Assembly: GCA_015179025.1 (NCBI GenBank)
Contig: WHUX01000200.1
Span: forward strand, 30,805 to 94,804
DNA length: 64,000 nt
Direction of reading: 5' to 3'
Source of the DNA: Terfezia claveryi
Lineage: Eukaryota > Ascomycota > Pezizomycetes > Pezizales > Pezizaceae
The translations under genes and the position numbers were made by a program. This document shows positions 1-10,348 of this stretch, one piece after another; positions within the stretch are counted from its first letter, which is position 1, and each line of letters starts with the position of its first letter. The notes under the pieces are model-generated. The model saw nothing but the letters and a program-made list of their open reading frames with translations, did no database searches and was not told the DNA's origin.

Positions 1-440
1 GTCCACGGCCTTCTTGGTACATGTAATAGGGTTACGAGTCCAAGTGGCGCCTTGTTGGAATACTTTGTCCATTGACAAGTTTCGCAACTTCTGATATAGT
101 CCTTAGTTGGTTCTGCAAAGGACTGGTGATTATATCGGTCAGTAAGATACCCCATCATTTTTTCAATACCACCATGAGCAGTTGCTTCCGGTGCATCTTT
201 AATAACCAATTCGAGATAGTTCTTACCTTCGATATTAAAGGTAGAGGGCAAGACTAATCTCCATTGTCCTTGTCGGTTCTTGACATATAAAAATCCGTCT
301 CTTCTTCTATGATCCTTGCGGCTGACAAAGGTATCATAATAGTTCTTCCAGATAGGACATACTCTCATACATGCCTGGTATGCAGCTTTCATTCCCATGC
401 CTTGATCTAGCCAAAGGGTAATGAAATAGTCCTTATCGTC
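1..440 (-). pseudogene. A1 integrase N-terminal part (HHCC region)
   Basis: The reverse complement of about 60-260 reads as the zinc-binding N-terminus of a retroviral-type integrase. It contains a KDA-x-EA-x-AHGG segment and then SCETCQ, the CX2C half of the HHCC finger. The first histidine, present as KDAHEASAHG in the A-outer copy, is proline here. The segment ends with KAPLGLVTP, which leads into the catalytic core beyond the window edge. Integrase joins the cDNA to the genome; this copy is incomplete in the window. Confidence 0.8.
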
Positions 441-1500
441 TTCCTATCTGTTACTGATGTGTTTCTCTTCAATAAGCTTGTTGAGGGTCGGTTCGATCCT
501 TTGATTGAAGTTATTGATGGTAGGTTTCTTCTCTTTACATGTAGAAGCGTTATGTTCTGAGAACTTATAGAAATCACAATGCTATCTAGGAGTCTTAGTG
601 TCCTGAATAAAAAAGGGTTCTGGGTCTTCGTTAATGGCTACTCATTTTTGGGAATGAGTAGTAACGGCAGCAGTATTGATTGGAGTTGCATTGCTGCTGC
701 TAGTGGTTGCAGCTGGTTGTTGAGGTGCATTCCATGGTTGTTGAGGGGCAACAGGAGTATTTTCGATCTCCTATTCCATTTGACAGGTGCTTATCTGTTC
801 GGTAAAGTTACTGAACTAAAAGTCATGTTGGAGATTTGAGCCTGCTGGCTTATTGGCATTCCACCTTTTTGCCCATTTTCTAATCTCGTGGATAGCTTTG
901 TTGCGGCTGAGAGGTTGTGGAACTTGATATGCTAGTGTTTGTTGTACTGGTGCTAGTTCCTTATGAGAGTCATTTGAGGCTGAGAGGTGCTCAATGTGAC
1001 TCTTATGGAATTCCTTCTCCTTCTTAAGAACTGAGGCTGATAGGTCATAATTCATACTGCCATGTCCGTGGTAGTTGCAGATTGCATATGTTTCGACGGT
1101 GAACATGTGGTTGTTCATGGTGTGGGAGCTGCCATGAGTAGGACAGTAAAAATCTCAACAAAAGGACCAGTGCATCCTCTTGTGTTGTTGCCAATTGCTA
1201 AGAGCTAGGTCGGTAGCAATTTCTTTCACTTTTTCAGGAGCGAGGGCATTTTGTTGAGCGTTTCCAGAAGAGGGAGGCCTATATCTTAGTCCAAGAACTG
1301 TTAAAGTTTGTTCTTATTTATATTGGATACTTGGTTATACCCAGTAAAAACCTCTTCTGGTATAGTAGATAGAGTCTCATCATCTGAAGACTCTTCTTTC
1401 TTGACTATGTCATATTCATTGTCTTCGTCTTGTATGTCTTCAAAGTATGGACAGAAGATATGGTGTCCAAGTTCTTCGGCTCTTCCATGACATTTGTTGA
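441..1500 (-). pseudogene. A1 zinc-motif linker between RNase H and integrase
   Basis: About 350 codons separate RNase H from integrase in this family, and the stretch reads as protein on the minus strand. Three zinc-type clusters are visible. CDFNKCHGRAEELGHHIFC lies near 1450-1510. An ICNYHGHGSMNY cluster near 1040-1090 matches CX2CX4HX4C with its outer cysteines changed to tyrosine. CDFYKFSEHNASTC lies near 545-590 with the second cysteine changed to tyrosine. The open piece 816-1118 (100 codons) covers the middle. Function unknown; nucleic-acid binding is an inference from the CCHC spacing. Confidence 0.7.
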
Positions 1501-2036
1501 AGTCGCAGTCGACATGCTTGAAATTGATAGCTCCGCGAGAAACCATTTCGTTCTGAGTGGAGGTTTCTGGTGAGTGGAAAGTTCTTAAAGTGTTGGTAGA
1601 GATGTTGCGATTGTAGATGTGGTTAGGAGGATCGATGCTATTGGAAATATAATCGTCATCGGTGGTGGAAGTATCAGGGTATTTATACTTTCTTGATAGA
1701 GCGTCTGCTATTAAATTTTCCTTTCCTACGGTATGCTGAATGTCTGTGTCAAATTCTATTAGGTAATCTTGCCATCGCCTCAATTTTTGACTTGCTGGCA
1801 TTTGAGTATGGAAGGTTACTAATGGTTTGTGGTCGGTAAGGATAGTAAACTTGTGACCTCTTAATTGTGTTTCAAAAAATTTCAATGAGTCAATAATCGC
1901 CAATAATTCTTTTTGGAAGGCAGGATAATTAAGTTATGCTAGATTAAATTTTCTTGAGTAGAAGCATAATGGTCTGATGTGCATTAGCGGTACTTGACCT
2001 ATCCATGATCCTAGTCCTACATCACTAGCATTCCAG
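1501..2036 (-). pseudogene. A1 RNase H
   Basis: The frame carries RNase H hallmarks of Ty3/gypsy Pol: FYSRKFN, a conserved KELLAIIDSLKFFE helix, the TDHKPLV strand and the closing DALSRK motif near 1690-1900. The domain removes the RNA strand after first-strand synthesis. A stop near 1934 replaces a CAA glutamine codon (CpA to TpA), and another follows PKY at 2037, so the part upstream of 1903 is separated from reverse transcriptase by stops. Confidence 0.85.
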
Positions 2037-2038
2037 AC

Positions 2039-2890
2039 TTAATATTTAGGTTCAGTTGACTCATTATTCCAGGGTTTTAAAATGTGCGGGGAATTCATGA
2101 GTTCCTTCAGTTTTTCAAACGCTGCATTATGAGTATCTGTCCATTCCCATTTCTTTGTTTCTCCTTGCAGTTCCAACAGGGTACTTGCATACGATGCCAA
2201 GTTGGGAATAAATCTGCTGAGATAATTAACAATTCCTAGGAATCCTCTAAGGTCCTTTTTCTGAGTAGGAGTTGGAAATGTTAATATAGTAGTCCTCTTT
2301 TTAGGATCTACATGTAATCCATCTGATGTCAAAACGTATCCTAAGATTTCCAATCTTGGAGTAAAGAACTGGCATTTGCTTTCTTTGAGATAGAATTTCT
2401 TATCTTGCAAATGTTGAAGTACTTTCTTCAATAATATCACATGTTCCTCATACATTTTAGAAAAAATAATAATATTATCAATATAGATAATTAAATCTTT
2501 ATAGACCATGTCCTTAAAAATTTCATGCATAATGCGAACCATAGTAGCTGGTGCATTACGATCCCCTTGTTGCATGACTCTACTCCTAAAATATCCCAGG
2601 TGACATAGAAAGATAGAGTGTTGTTCTGATTCCTTGTTGTTTCTGATATTAAAAAATCCGTCGGCTAAGTCAAGCTTAGACCAAATGGGATTCTCCGCTA
2701 CTAGCTCAATAGCTTCATTAATATGTGGTAATGGGGTATGGTCTAGTTCGACAGCTAAATTGCGGTCTCGACAGTCATTAATATGTCTGGCTTCTTCTGG
2801 TTTGCCCTGTTTAGGAATAGTGATCATGACTACAGCATTTGTGTCATTTTCTACTCTATATATACGACCTGACGCTTCTTTTTCAACCAA
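2039..2890 (-). pseudogene. A1 reverse transcriptase
   Basis: An open stretch of 283 codons holds most of the RT domain: SKLDLADGFFNI (first catalytic Asp), a VMQQGDRNAPATM palm segment, the catalytic box and FLGIVNYLSRFIPN in the connection region. The catalytic box reads YIDNI where A-inner has YIDDI. GAT to AAT is a CpA-to-TpA change on the other strand and removes a catalytic aspartate, so this enzyme would be inactive even though the frame is open. Confidence 0.9.
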
Positions 2891-2914
2891 TTTGTCATGG
2901 ATTTGTTGTCTAAA

Positions 2915-3613
2915 TCAATGTCCTGAGGGTTGCCATTTCGGTATCCAAGTAGCTCTTGGTTTTGGTTTGATGGAGTGATTAATTTTTCTTAGTGGTGGTA
3001 ATTCTTGTGGAATTGTCTTGGGAAATAATAATGGAAACTGCGTTACAGGGTTGAATTGCTTCTGTACAGTAGAAACAGCTGTCACAAGTTCTCCTTCTGA
3101 ATCGGTTTCTTCCATATCACTGATAATTTCCCAATTATCTGGTTCACTATAATCTGTAACTGATTCGCAGCTGACCTGAGTATATGCCGATCTTATACCA
3201 TTCGCCATGGTTCTAGATCCTTTCCATATACTTAGCTGGAATCTAGGAATATTTTCTGGTTGGATAGTAACTGGTTCCTGATGGGCTGGAATTATCGCTT
3301 TCACTTTGCTGAGAGCGGGTTCTCCTAAAATTATGTCCCATCCAGTTAAATGTGCTACATAGAACGTTCGTTCTTCTACATAACCTATCCAGTCAAGTTT
3401 GATAGTACAGGCTTTGTCTATCGTTCCTTTTGAGCCTTTAATCACTGTGCTTAACAATTTCTTGTCAATACTTCTGGTTAGTATTTTGTATAGATGTACA
3501 AATTGAGAATTAATTAAGTCTCCTCCCTTCGTTTGGAGATCAATTAAAGCTAGTATGGGGTGTTCGTTAGTCTTAACTAATACCTTGCTGATATCAGGTA
3601 CCTGTTTTGACAA
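2915..3613 (-). pseudogene. A1 retropepsin-like protease with non-canonical active site
   Basis: The 232-codon open stretch lies between Gag and RT, where the aspartic protease belongs. The expected D-S/T-G box is replaced by LIDLQTKGGDLINSQF, and the later segment WDIILGEPALSKV matches the ILG strand of retropepsins. The same DLQTKGGD motif is readable in A-outer and A-inner, so it is a family trait, not a mutation of this copy. The C-terminal part, ending near KPRATWIPKWQPSGH, leads into RT. Confidence 0.75.
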
Positions 3614-4620
3614 AGGTCATTCCTTGATTTATCCTTGTCGGTTCGGTTCTTGGTAGCTATTGGCATAGCTAAATCTTGTACAGCTGTACGCATGGGTACC
3701 TTATTTTTTCGTTTCCTACAGTCCTCATAGGAGTGTCCAGGATTCCAACACCATAGACATTTCTTGTCTCTAATTAATTACATCTTCGTCTTCCGATCCA
3801 ATTTTTGTGTAATGGTGTCCCAATTTGAGTCCTTCCCTTTTTCTATATTGGGTTTGGTGCTGGGATTGCTGCTAGGATTAAATCCTGTTTTCTGTTATTG
3901 ATTCTGGTCCCTGCGTAGACCATGACTTCGATTTTCATTCCGAGGGTGTTGTCGTCGGGATGTATTCGGTGTGGATGGTGGGGCAATATCCTTTTTTGAA
4001 GCTTTATATGACTCCACTTGATGTATGAGCTGATCATATGACCATTCCTCTTTAATTAAAGGAATTAATGTAGCCGACATGTATGGTGGCAGGTGATTAA
4101 GAAACTTTCTTCTTTTTACTTCCTGCAATATTGATTGTTTACCATTCTTGTCAATTAATTTGATTTGCATTTCAGTGAACCAATTGGCAAACTGTTTAAT
4201 CCCTATGTGACGTCCGTCCTTGTATAGTGTAGCTGTCTCCCATCGTTTCCATAAAATATCTTTGCTAGTGGAAGGTATCAGAAAATCTCTTAGCACTAGC
4301 ATGAAGCTAAAGAATTTTGTATCCTTCCCTTTTTCTCTTATAAATTGATTATAAGTAGTAAGTGCGCTTCCTTCCATTCTGAATCCAACAACTTCCAAAG
4401 CTAAAGCGCCTTCTAAATCTATTCTTTTCAGAACTAACCAACGTTGCATTGCTGTGGCCCAAGAGTCAAAATATTGTGAGTCTTGCCATTTCTTGTCTTC
4501 TCCTTTTACCTTTTCTAGTAGATCAATCTTTATTCCTCTTAAAACATCCGTTGTTTTATGGTTACCTACTGTAACTATTCCTGTAGTTGATTCCCATTGT
4601 TGATGTTCAACCGATTTCCC
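3614..4620 (-). pseudogene. A1 Gag C-terminal half with CCHC zinc knuckle
   Basis: The main open part (3895-4449, 184 codons) resembles a gypsy capsid: helical, with RKFLNHLPPYMSA near its end. It is followed by a basic region (SRRQHPRNENRSHG). Beyond a short break, 3718-3759 encodes an intact knuckle, CLWCWNPGHSYEDC (CX2CX4HX4C), typical of nucleocapsid RNA binding. This part is in the same frame as the two upstream Gag pieces. A one-base loss near 3640, relative to A-outer, throws the downstream protease into another frame. Confidence 0.85.
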
Positions 4621-4989
4621 TTATTGGGGCTTTCTGACTAGAGGTTGACTTGCAACTAACGATGCATTATCAGAGTCCGAGCTGTCATCTCTGCTGTCAT
4701 CGGAATCTCCTCCTCCTCCTTGAGATTTCTGCTTTTGTGGATCTGGTCTTGTTTCCAGATCGTCATCGTCTTCCAGTAGTTGTATATCTTCTGGTGGTTG
4801 GTTTTTGTCACTTGGTTCTTTGGCTGACCCAGTCCTCCTTTCTGGTGTCACAGGTGCTCGACCTTTACCTTTCGATTGATCTTTCAGTATTCTCAGGAAT
4901 GCTCCTGGAAGCTTATTGCTAGGATTGAAAAAATCCTCTGCGGTATGTGCAGTTTCTTCTAGATGAGTGCCACTCATCATAAACGCCAT
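4621..4989 (-). pseudogene. A1 Gag middle acidic segment
   Basis: This 122-codon segment has MAFMMSGTHLEE at its start and a long Ser/Asp/Glu-rich, low-complexity stretch. It is in frame with the Gag pieces on both sides. It is separated from the upstream piece by a single TGA at a position where A-inner has TGA and A-outer has TAG. One ancestral TGG tryptophan codon hit independently by RIP explains both stop types, so this is probably part of one long Gag and not a separate protein. Confidence 0.7.
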
Positions 4990-4998
4990 AATTTCTTC

Positions 4999-5418
4999 TC
5001 AGTTATTCAATACCCAATTCGGTTTCCTTAATAGAGGAACAATAGGTTTCTTCAGTTCTTTGCTTAAAAAGGCATTCATTTCTAAGTCTTTTTCTTTGAA
5101 TGGGTATGGTGTCATCCATAGATAATGTTTTACGATAGCTTCTAGTAAGAGTCGAATATCTTCATGGTGATACCCTTGTGCATGTACCATTGAGTAAGCA
5201 TATTTCAAAATTTCCTCAATGGTTAGGAGATATCTATCCCAAAATTCTTCTAGTGTGAGAGGCAATTCCATACTAAAATATAGTTTACTTCCTTCTCCAC
5301 CTGGTTCTCCTATTTCTATATCCATTGGCATATTCACTTCCCCTTCTATGCTAGGAACTATAAATCTGGCTTTTCTGGGAGTTTGATCTACTAACTTTTT
5401 AATTTCTTCGGGTAACAT
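4999..5418 (-). pseudogene. A1 Gag N-terminal segment
   Basis: A 139-codon frame starts at an ATG (MLPEEIKKLVDQTP) that is conserved as MLPKDIKKLVEETP in A-outer and A-inner, which supports this start. It contains a helical segment LTLEEFWDRYLLTIEEILKY. No known domain is recognised, but its position just after the 5' leader and its frame continuity with the capsid and CCHC parts make it the Gag N-terminus. Its start codon lies only about 50 bp from the start of the opposite-strand ORF. Confidence 0.75.
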
Positions 5419-5468
5419 AGTTAACCGCCTCGACCTCTTAGTCTTCTTACACAGTGCAGACGCTATTG

Positions 5469-6032
5469 ATGTCTGATTTCATTATTTGTCCGCAACTAAA
5501 TACAGCTAGTTATGCGTTACGATCGTCGAGTTACTTTTCCTCTTTAACACCTTACTGTGCTGATGGTGTAGTGGCTGATAATCCTTCTGATCTCCATTCG
5601 ACTGATAGTTCTGTTGGCTCGGTGGCTCAAGTGGCTGGTAAGACTCAATGTCAGGATCCTAATATTTCTCATAGTCCTGGTTTTTCTTCGTCTACTGGGC
5701 TAGAATCCAATTCTAGTTCTTCTGGCAAAAGTATCACTTTTTCTGATTGGTGTGTTGAGGTAGACGTTGGGGGCGCAGAGGTCTTGGTAGAAATGTCTGG
5801 GCCTAAGGAAGGTTCTGATGGAGGAAATTCTTTTCTGGAGGAATTGGCTGCGGTGGAGGCAGCGAGATTTGAGCCTTGGGATTGTGATACTTGGTTGTTT
5901 AGACCAATTATTTCTGGGACCTGGGGTGCCGGTTTTTCAATGGTGTACTGGATTTATAGGTACATATATAATGGCAGTTGCCAGGAGTGCAAGATGAGTT
6001 GTCGATCTTATTGGGAAAAGTGTTGTGAATGA
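5469..6032 (+). CDS. Family A opposite-strand ORF (aORF), intact copy in A1
   Basis: A 188-codon ORF, ATG at 5469, runs divergently from gag between gag and the 5' LTR. No family is recognised. It has a Ser-rich N-terminal half (SSSTGLESNSSSSGKS), a conserved centre (FSDWCVEVDVGGAE, VEMSGPKEGSDGGNSF) and a hydrophobic aromatic C-terminal part (GAGFSMVYWIYRYIY) ending YWEKCCE. The same frame is readable in A-outer (44573-45136) and partly in A-inner. An AATAAA signal 207 bp past the stop (6239-6244) is also present after the A-outer copy. A GTG at 5454 is an alternative start. Whether it is expressed is unknown. Confidence 0.6.
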   Translation: MSDFIICPQLNTASYALRSSSYFSSLTPYCADGVVADNPSDLHSTDSSVGSVAQVAGKTQCQDPNISHSPGFSSSTGLESNSSSSGKSITFSDWCVEVDVGGAEVLVEMSGPKEGSDGGNSFLEELAAVEAARFEPWDCDTWLFRPIISGTWGAGFSMVYWIYRYIYNGSCQECKMSCRSYWEKCCE

Positions 6033-6308
6033 GGGTGGGATTGTTTAATGTAGGATACCACTGCCTATTAGAGCTCTGCTTAGCTTGCTTCTAAGTCTTT
6101 TATTGATGTACTATAGTTGAGAGTCTGATGTCTCATTGTTAGATCATTTGTTAGCTAGTTGAATATTGATATTGTTTTATATGTGCACGTTTGAGTTTAT
6201 AGGTATGTGTGTCGAATTGTATAAACTTGCTTGAGTGTAATAAAGTATCCGAAGGTTGATCAGGCCTTGGATTTAAGATTAAAGATTAGGTAACTAAGTT
6301 AAAAAAAA
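6033..6308 (-). other. A1 5' leader between LTR and gag region
   Basis: This non-coding leader runs from the LTR edge to the end of the opposite-strand ORF. Immediately inside the LTR the element strand reads a T-run followed by AACTTAGTTACC. No sequence starting TGG (the usual tRNA primer site) touches the LTR, so the priming mode of family A is not evident. On the plus strand it contains the AATAAA at 6239-6244. Confidence 0.6.
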
Positions 6309-6942
6309 TGTAATGAATGCTACTAGGCAGTATTCATTTAGTACCATTTATACAATCTATATTCGTAGGCACGGACATTTGTGTATTTCGGTTCTGCTGA
6401 GGTAAGACCTCAGAAGGGTAGGGAGATTACTATGTGGGACGTTCCCAAAGGGAACAGTAATTAACTGGTATAATCTATTTTATATGATTTGTGCTATCTA
6501 AGCTATATGATCTTGATCTGATCGGTATATAGGCTTGCTTGCTGCTGTGTGCTTGTTGCTGCTTGCTTTCTATCTGCTGGATTCCAGAAGGAATTCGGCG
6601 CCTATTTATACTCCTCTAACATCTGATGACTAAGGAAATAAATACAATAAAGGGTGGCACACCAGAAGGTGGTACGCTGTACAAAAGAGGTCATGTGGCC
6701 ATAGTGGTGACTCACATGTTCAAAACAAAGGTCATGCGGCCATACTGAAGGTGTGCTCATATGGCAAGTTCCATGGAATTTCCCATGGCAAATTCCGCAC
6801 GCTATGGACGCTTATAAAGCAGTAGGAAATAGTAGAAGGCTAGTTCTTTGACTGAGAGGCTTAGTTACATAACATAGTAGTAATATAGGAAATACAAAAG
6901 TATATAAGCAATTATATAAGTAATGAAACGTTCTCTATTACA
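6309..6942 (-). repeat. 5' LTR of A1 (family A)
   Basis: The LTR has TGTAAT...ATTACA ends. It is 634 bp here against 671 bp in the other complete copies. In element orientation it carries a TATA box (TATAAATAGG, about 6603-6612 on the minus strand) and upstream repeats containing ATGGCCACATGACC-type and TGACTCA-type motifs. Confidence 0.93.
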
Positions 6943-7597
6943 GTTTATAAGGTGTCATTGACAAGCAGTATAATGTTATAGGCAGGCTGTAACTATGAAT
7001 ATACTAGATGGCAGAAAGGTATAAAGAGCTTATCAGCTATAAGTTATAAGTATAAATGCAGTCACCACTCGGGTGTAAAGCAGACTCGATAAGAGTAAAG
7101 CTATATATAGACTTAGAATACTACTTGGGTCTTATTGTATTAACTATATAAAAGTGGTAGCTTATATAGAAGCATTGATCTAATAAGTTGTTATCAGATC
7201 TACTGATACTTCCTATAATGACTTAGTAGTACTGACATCAGATGGTTGCCTAGAATAGGAAGACGCTTCCTATTTAGGAACCCTGCAGTCTGACATATAT
7301 TAATTAGGCAGCCTGAACTTCAACGCATTGCAGTCAGGCTATCATACGGAAGATAAACTTATATACAATAAATAACAACATAAGAATAACGAATATAAGA
7401 ACTTAATGGATATCTATAGAAGAAAGTACATGTATGAGAATACATTCAGAAGTCATATACTTCCTTGCTCTAATACCCGTCCATTCTGAACACATTACCT
7501 GCATCTGTATGGTTGATCTGGCCATAGTAGTTAGCTGCCATAATTAGGTATTGGGATATTCCCTATCGAAGGCAGGCCTCTTACCTAAGCCATAACA
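6943..7597. other. Unassigned AT-rich interval between A1 and A2
   Basis: No coding frame longer than chance and no similarity to the other repeats of the window is seen. It may be the older DNA into which A1 inserted, or a decayed element. Short inverted words such as CAGCCTGA and TCAGGCT occur near 7310-7345 but do not form a convincing long structure. Confidence 0.4.
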
Positions 7598-8590
7598 TAT
7601 ATTATCCATATGCAGATGGACAATCAGAAATTGTAAACAAAGAAATTCTACAAGTAGCAAGAGCCTGTAAAATCGAAGGATTTGATTGGCTACAGAAACT
7701 ACTAGAGATACAGTTGAAACTTAACTTTAGGTATAATGCCACTAGACAGAATAGTCCCTTTTCCATACTATTTGGATTTAATGTATATCTTGGCATATTG
7801 ATACTTCCATACCCTATTAATACCTATGTACCAGCAAATGAATATTATGAGGTAATGTCTAAAAACCTATATAATGCCAAGAAGACTCAAGCATCTCAAG
7901 CAAACAAACGACTACCTAATACAGCCAAATTTTTAGTTGGACAACAAGTTATGCTTTCCTTAGAAAATATTAACCTATTTAATGTCTCACACAAAATCAA
8001 ACCAAAATAGTTAGCCCCATTTCCTATTATTTCTAGTAATCGGAAACGCAATAACTATTGCCTAAACCTATCTAGTCAACCTGACCTTCACCTCATATAT
8101 AATACTTTTCATATTAGCAAACTCAAACTAGACTATAAAAACAAACCTACTATCCAGTTCCCTCACAAACAATTTCAGGAACTAGGACCAATTTAAGATG
8201 ATCATTATGAAGTTGAAAAGGTATTAGAATTCAGAACAGCTCCTCGAACTGGAGAAAGACAATATAAGGTCAGATAGCTAAGATACTCTTCTAAATATAA
8301 TTCTTGGGTAAACGCCAAAGATATTATTTCTGGAATTCTTCAAAACTTCTAGATAACCAGAAGTATAGAAGATACATTCAAGAGACGTTGCAGAATTAAA
8401 GAAAAACAAGGACCATAAACTAGAGATGAGACCTAAGCTCTCATCCAACAAGAACGAGATAGAATCATGAGTCATAGAAATATTAAGGATATTTATATTA
8501 ATGCAAATGTATTAATAATGCATCAAATCTTAGGATGTATAGAGACCAATATAGTAGAAAGAGAGAAATAAGGATAGGAAATCCTTCTAT
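7598..8590 (+). pseudogene. A2 integrase C-terminal half with chromodomain
   Basis: The frame starts at YPYADGQSEIVNKEIL, which contains the third acidic residue (Glu) of the D,D-35-E core. It continues through WLQKLLEIQLKLN, a GPF/Y-type module (LAPFPIISSNRK) and a chromodomain (DHYEVEKVLEFRTAP, then GERQYKVR and NSWVNAKDI). The chromodomain is thought to steer insertion of chromoviruses to particular chromatin. Stops at Trp or Gln positions interrupt it, for example K*LAPF where other copies have KWLGPF. A basic tail of about 80 codons follows. Confidence 0.87.
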
Positions 8591-8599
8591 ACGGGGAAG

Positions 8600-9270
8600 T
8601 ATAATAGAGAACGTTGTTTTATTACTTATATAATTAATTATATACTTTTGTATTTCCTATATTACTATTATGTTATATAACTAAGCCTCTCGGTTAAAGG
8701 ACTAGCCTTCAACCACCTCCTATTGCTTTATAAGTATCTATAGCATATGGAATCTGCCATGGGAAGTTCTATAGCACTTGCCATATGAAGACACCCTCAG
8801 TATGGCCGCATGACCTCTGTTTAAGGCGTGTAACCCATTACTATGGCCACATAACTATTGTTTCAGGTGTATGACTCATTACTATGACTACCTGACTGCT
8901 TTGGTATAGTATACCACCCTCTAGTGTGCCACCTTTTATTGTATTTATTTTTCTTAGTCATTAGATATCAGAGTAGTATAAATAGGCCGCTGGATTCCTT
9001 CTGGAATCCACAAGAAGCAACAAGCAAGCATATAGAGCAAGCAAGCCTATATTCTGATCAGATCAAGATCATATAACTTAGATAGTACAAATCATATAAG
9101 ATAGATTATGCCAGTTAATTACTGTTCCCTCCGGGAATGTCCCATATAGTAATCTCCCTACCCTTCTGAGGTCTTACCTCAGCAGAACTGAAATATACAA
9201 ACATTCATGCTTATGGATATAGATTGTATAAACAGTACCTAATGAATACTATCTAGTACTATTCATTACA
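8600..9270 (+). repeat. 3' LTR of A2 (family A)
   Basis: This 671-bp LTR begins TATAAT, a G-to-A change of TGTAAT, and ends CATTACA. It contains ATGACTCAT at 8871-8879 and the TATA box region near 8975. Confidence 0.92.
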
Positions 9271-9844
9271 CTGACTTCTCTTTATAGGATTTAGTATAAA
9301 CAGGTACTGGGTATTCTATATTTAGTGATTGGTATTCGATCATACGTTGTATAAAGAGATTATGGTAATAGAGATGTATTGGATACGGTAGTGTTGGAAT
9401 ATATATATACTATGTGGATATTAAGTTTAGGTGAATGAGAAGAAAGAATTAAATAGTAAGCAACCTACCTGAACAAAATAATTCATCATTATATACAACT
9501 ATACCATATATAGTTTGCTAAAAAAACCAGGTAGAAATATGATGTCATATAAACATATATAGCATCATATTATACTCTACTAATAATTCAGGTCATGTAT
9601 ATTAGTGCATATAATATCACTCAATATCTTTCAAGCAGATTTGTTATGCCCCTTAAAATTACATTATATTACACATTCATTGATGGTCTTATCAATTCAT
9701 ATGGAGTCAATAAGCCGAAATATATATGGTAGTTACTTGACTTGTCAAGGGCACCTAGCTCAATGTAGTGGAAGAACAATACAGATTTTCTTAATCACCT
9801 GGTTTTAATTTCCTAATCGGAGTAGAAAATATAAGAAAGGCAGT
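9271..9844. other. Unassigned AT-rich interval
   Basis: I see no coding signal and no similarity to the neighbouring elements. Short TA-rich runs are present. The 67-codon frame at 9605-9808 has no recognisable motif and is probably chance. Confidence 0.4.
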
Positions 9845-9994
9845 ACTAACTATAGAGAAGAAGATAGCAGTCAGTATCTTCAATTACAATTGTAGAATTG
9901 AAGCTATCATGTTATAGTGATAGCAGTACTTAAATTGAGCATATGATGTAAAATCTTCAAGTACAGAGTGGAAGATGAAATAATTATGATGTTA

Positions 9995-10225
9995 TTAAAT
10001 GAGCGAGGTAGTCTACATTTCCAGCTTGAAGACAAATATTACATGGCATATAGTAGTCTTTAATATTAAGACGGAAGACAAATATTGCATAGTACGCAGC
10101 AGTCTTGATTATCAATATGGAAGACAAATATTATATGGCACATAGTAGTCTTTATTATCAATATAGAAGACTAAAGTTTGTATGTACAAATAGTCTTTGC
10201 TACCCAGTCGGAAGATATAATATAT
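9995..10225. repeat. Degenerate 46-bp tandem repeat
   Basis: Four to five units of about 46 bp each start near GGAAGACAAATATTA and contain AGTAGTCTT about 28 bp later. Each unit therefore holds a short inverted pair (GAAGAC and GTCTT). Weaker related words (AGAAGATAGCAGTC, ATCTTCAAGTAC) extend left to about 9845. The array lies in AT-rich non-coding DNA. Confidence 0.7.
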
Positions 10226-10348
10226 GCTAAGAAGTTATTTTAGTACAGGAGGAATTGCGCTGCTATGTACATTACTTAAGAATTGAGATATTTTAGAATT
10301 GCCCTATTTTTAAGTAATATTTAAGCTGCATGCTAGAAGTGAACTTTC

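Larger units (their letters stand above)
1..6942 (-). mobile_element. Family A Ty3/gypsy chromovirus copy A1, 3' end cut by window edge
   Basis: On the minus strand the order is 5' LTR (6309-6942), leader, Gag, protease, reverse transcriptase, RNase H, zinc-motif linker and the start of integrase. The integrase core, chromodomain and 3' LTR lie left of position 1. The order is that of Ty3/gypsy elements. The copy has scattered stops and at least one frameshift (near 3640), so it cannot make a full polyprotein. It is nevertheless the best-preserved family A copy for Gag and for the opposite-strand ORF. The 5 bp right of the LTR (GTTTA, 6943-6947) would be the target duplication, but the left partner is outside the window. 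Confidence 0.93.
7598..9270 (+). mobile_element. Family A fragment A2: end of integrase, chromodomain and 3' LTR
   Basis: The fragment begins abruptly inside integrase and continues through the chromodomain, C-terminal tail, purine tract (ACGGGGAAG) and 3' LTR. Everything 5' of the integrase core is missing. It is an independent family A copy on the plus strand, facing away from A1. Confidence 0.9.

Noticed and set aside
5469..6032. Reading the family A opposite-strand ORF as an envelope-like gene
   Set aside because: It lies on the opposite strand, upstream of gag, and has no signal peptide or clear membrane span. Only a hydrophobic C-terminal stretch is seen.
6301..6309. tRNA primer site next to the A1 5' LTR
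   Set aside because: The sequence inside the LTR is a T-run followed by AACTTA and has no TGG start in A1, A-outer or A-inner. Self-priming is possible, but I could not find a matching complementary segment in the R region.
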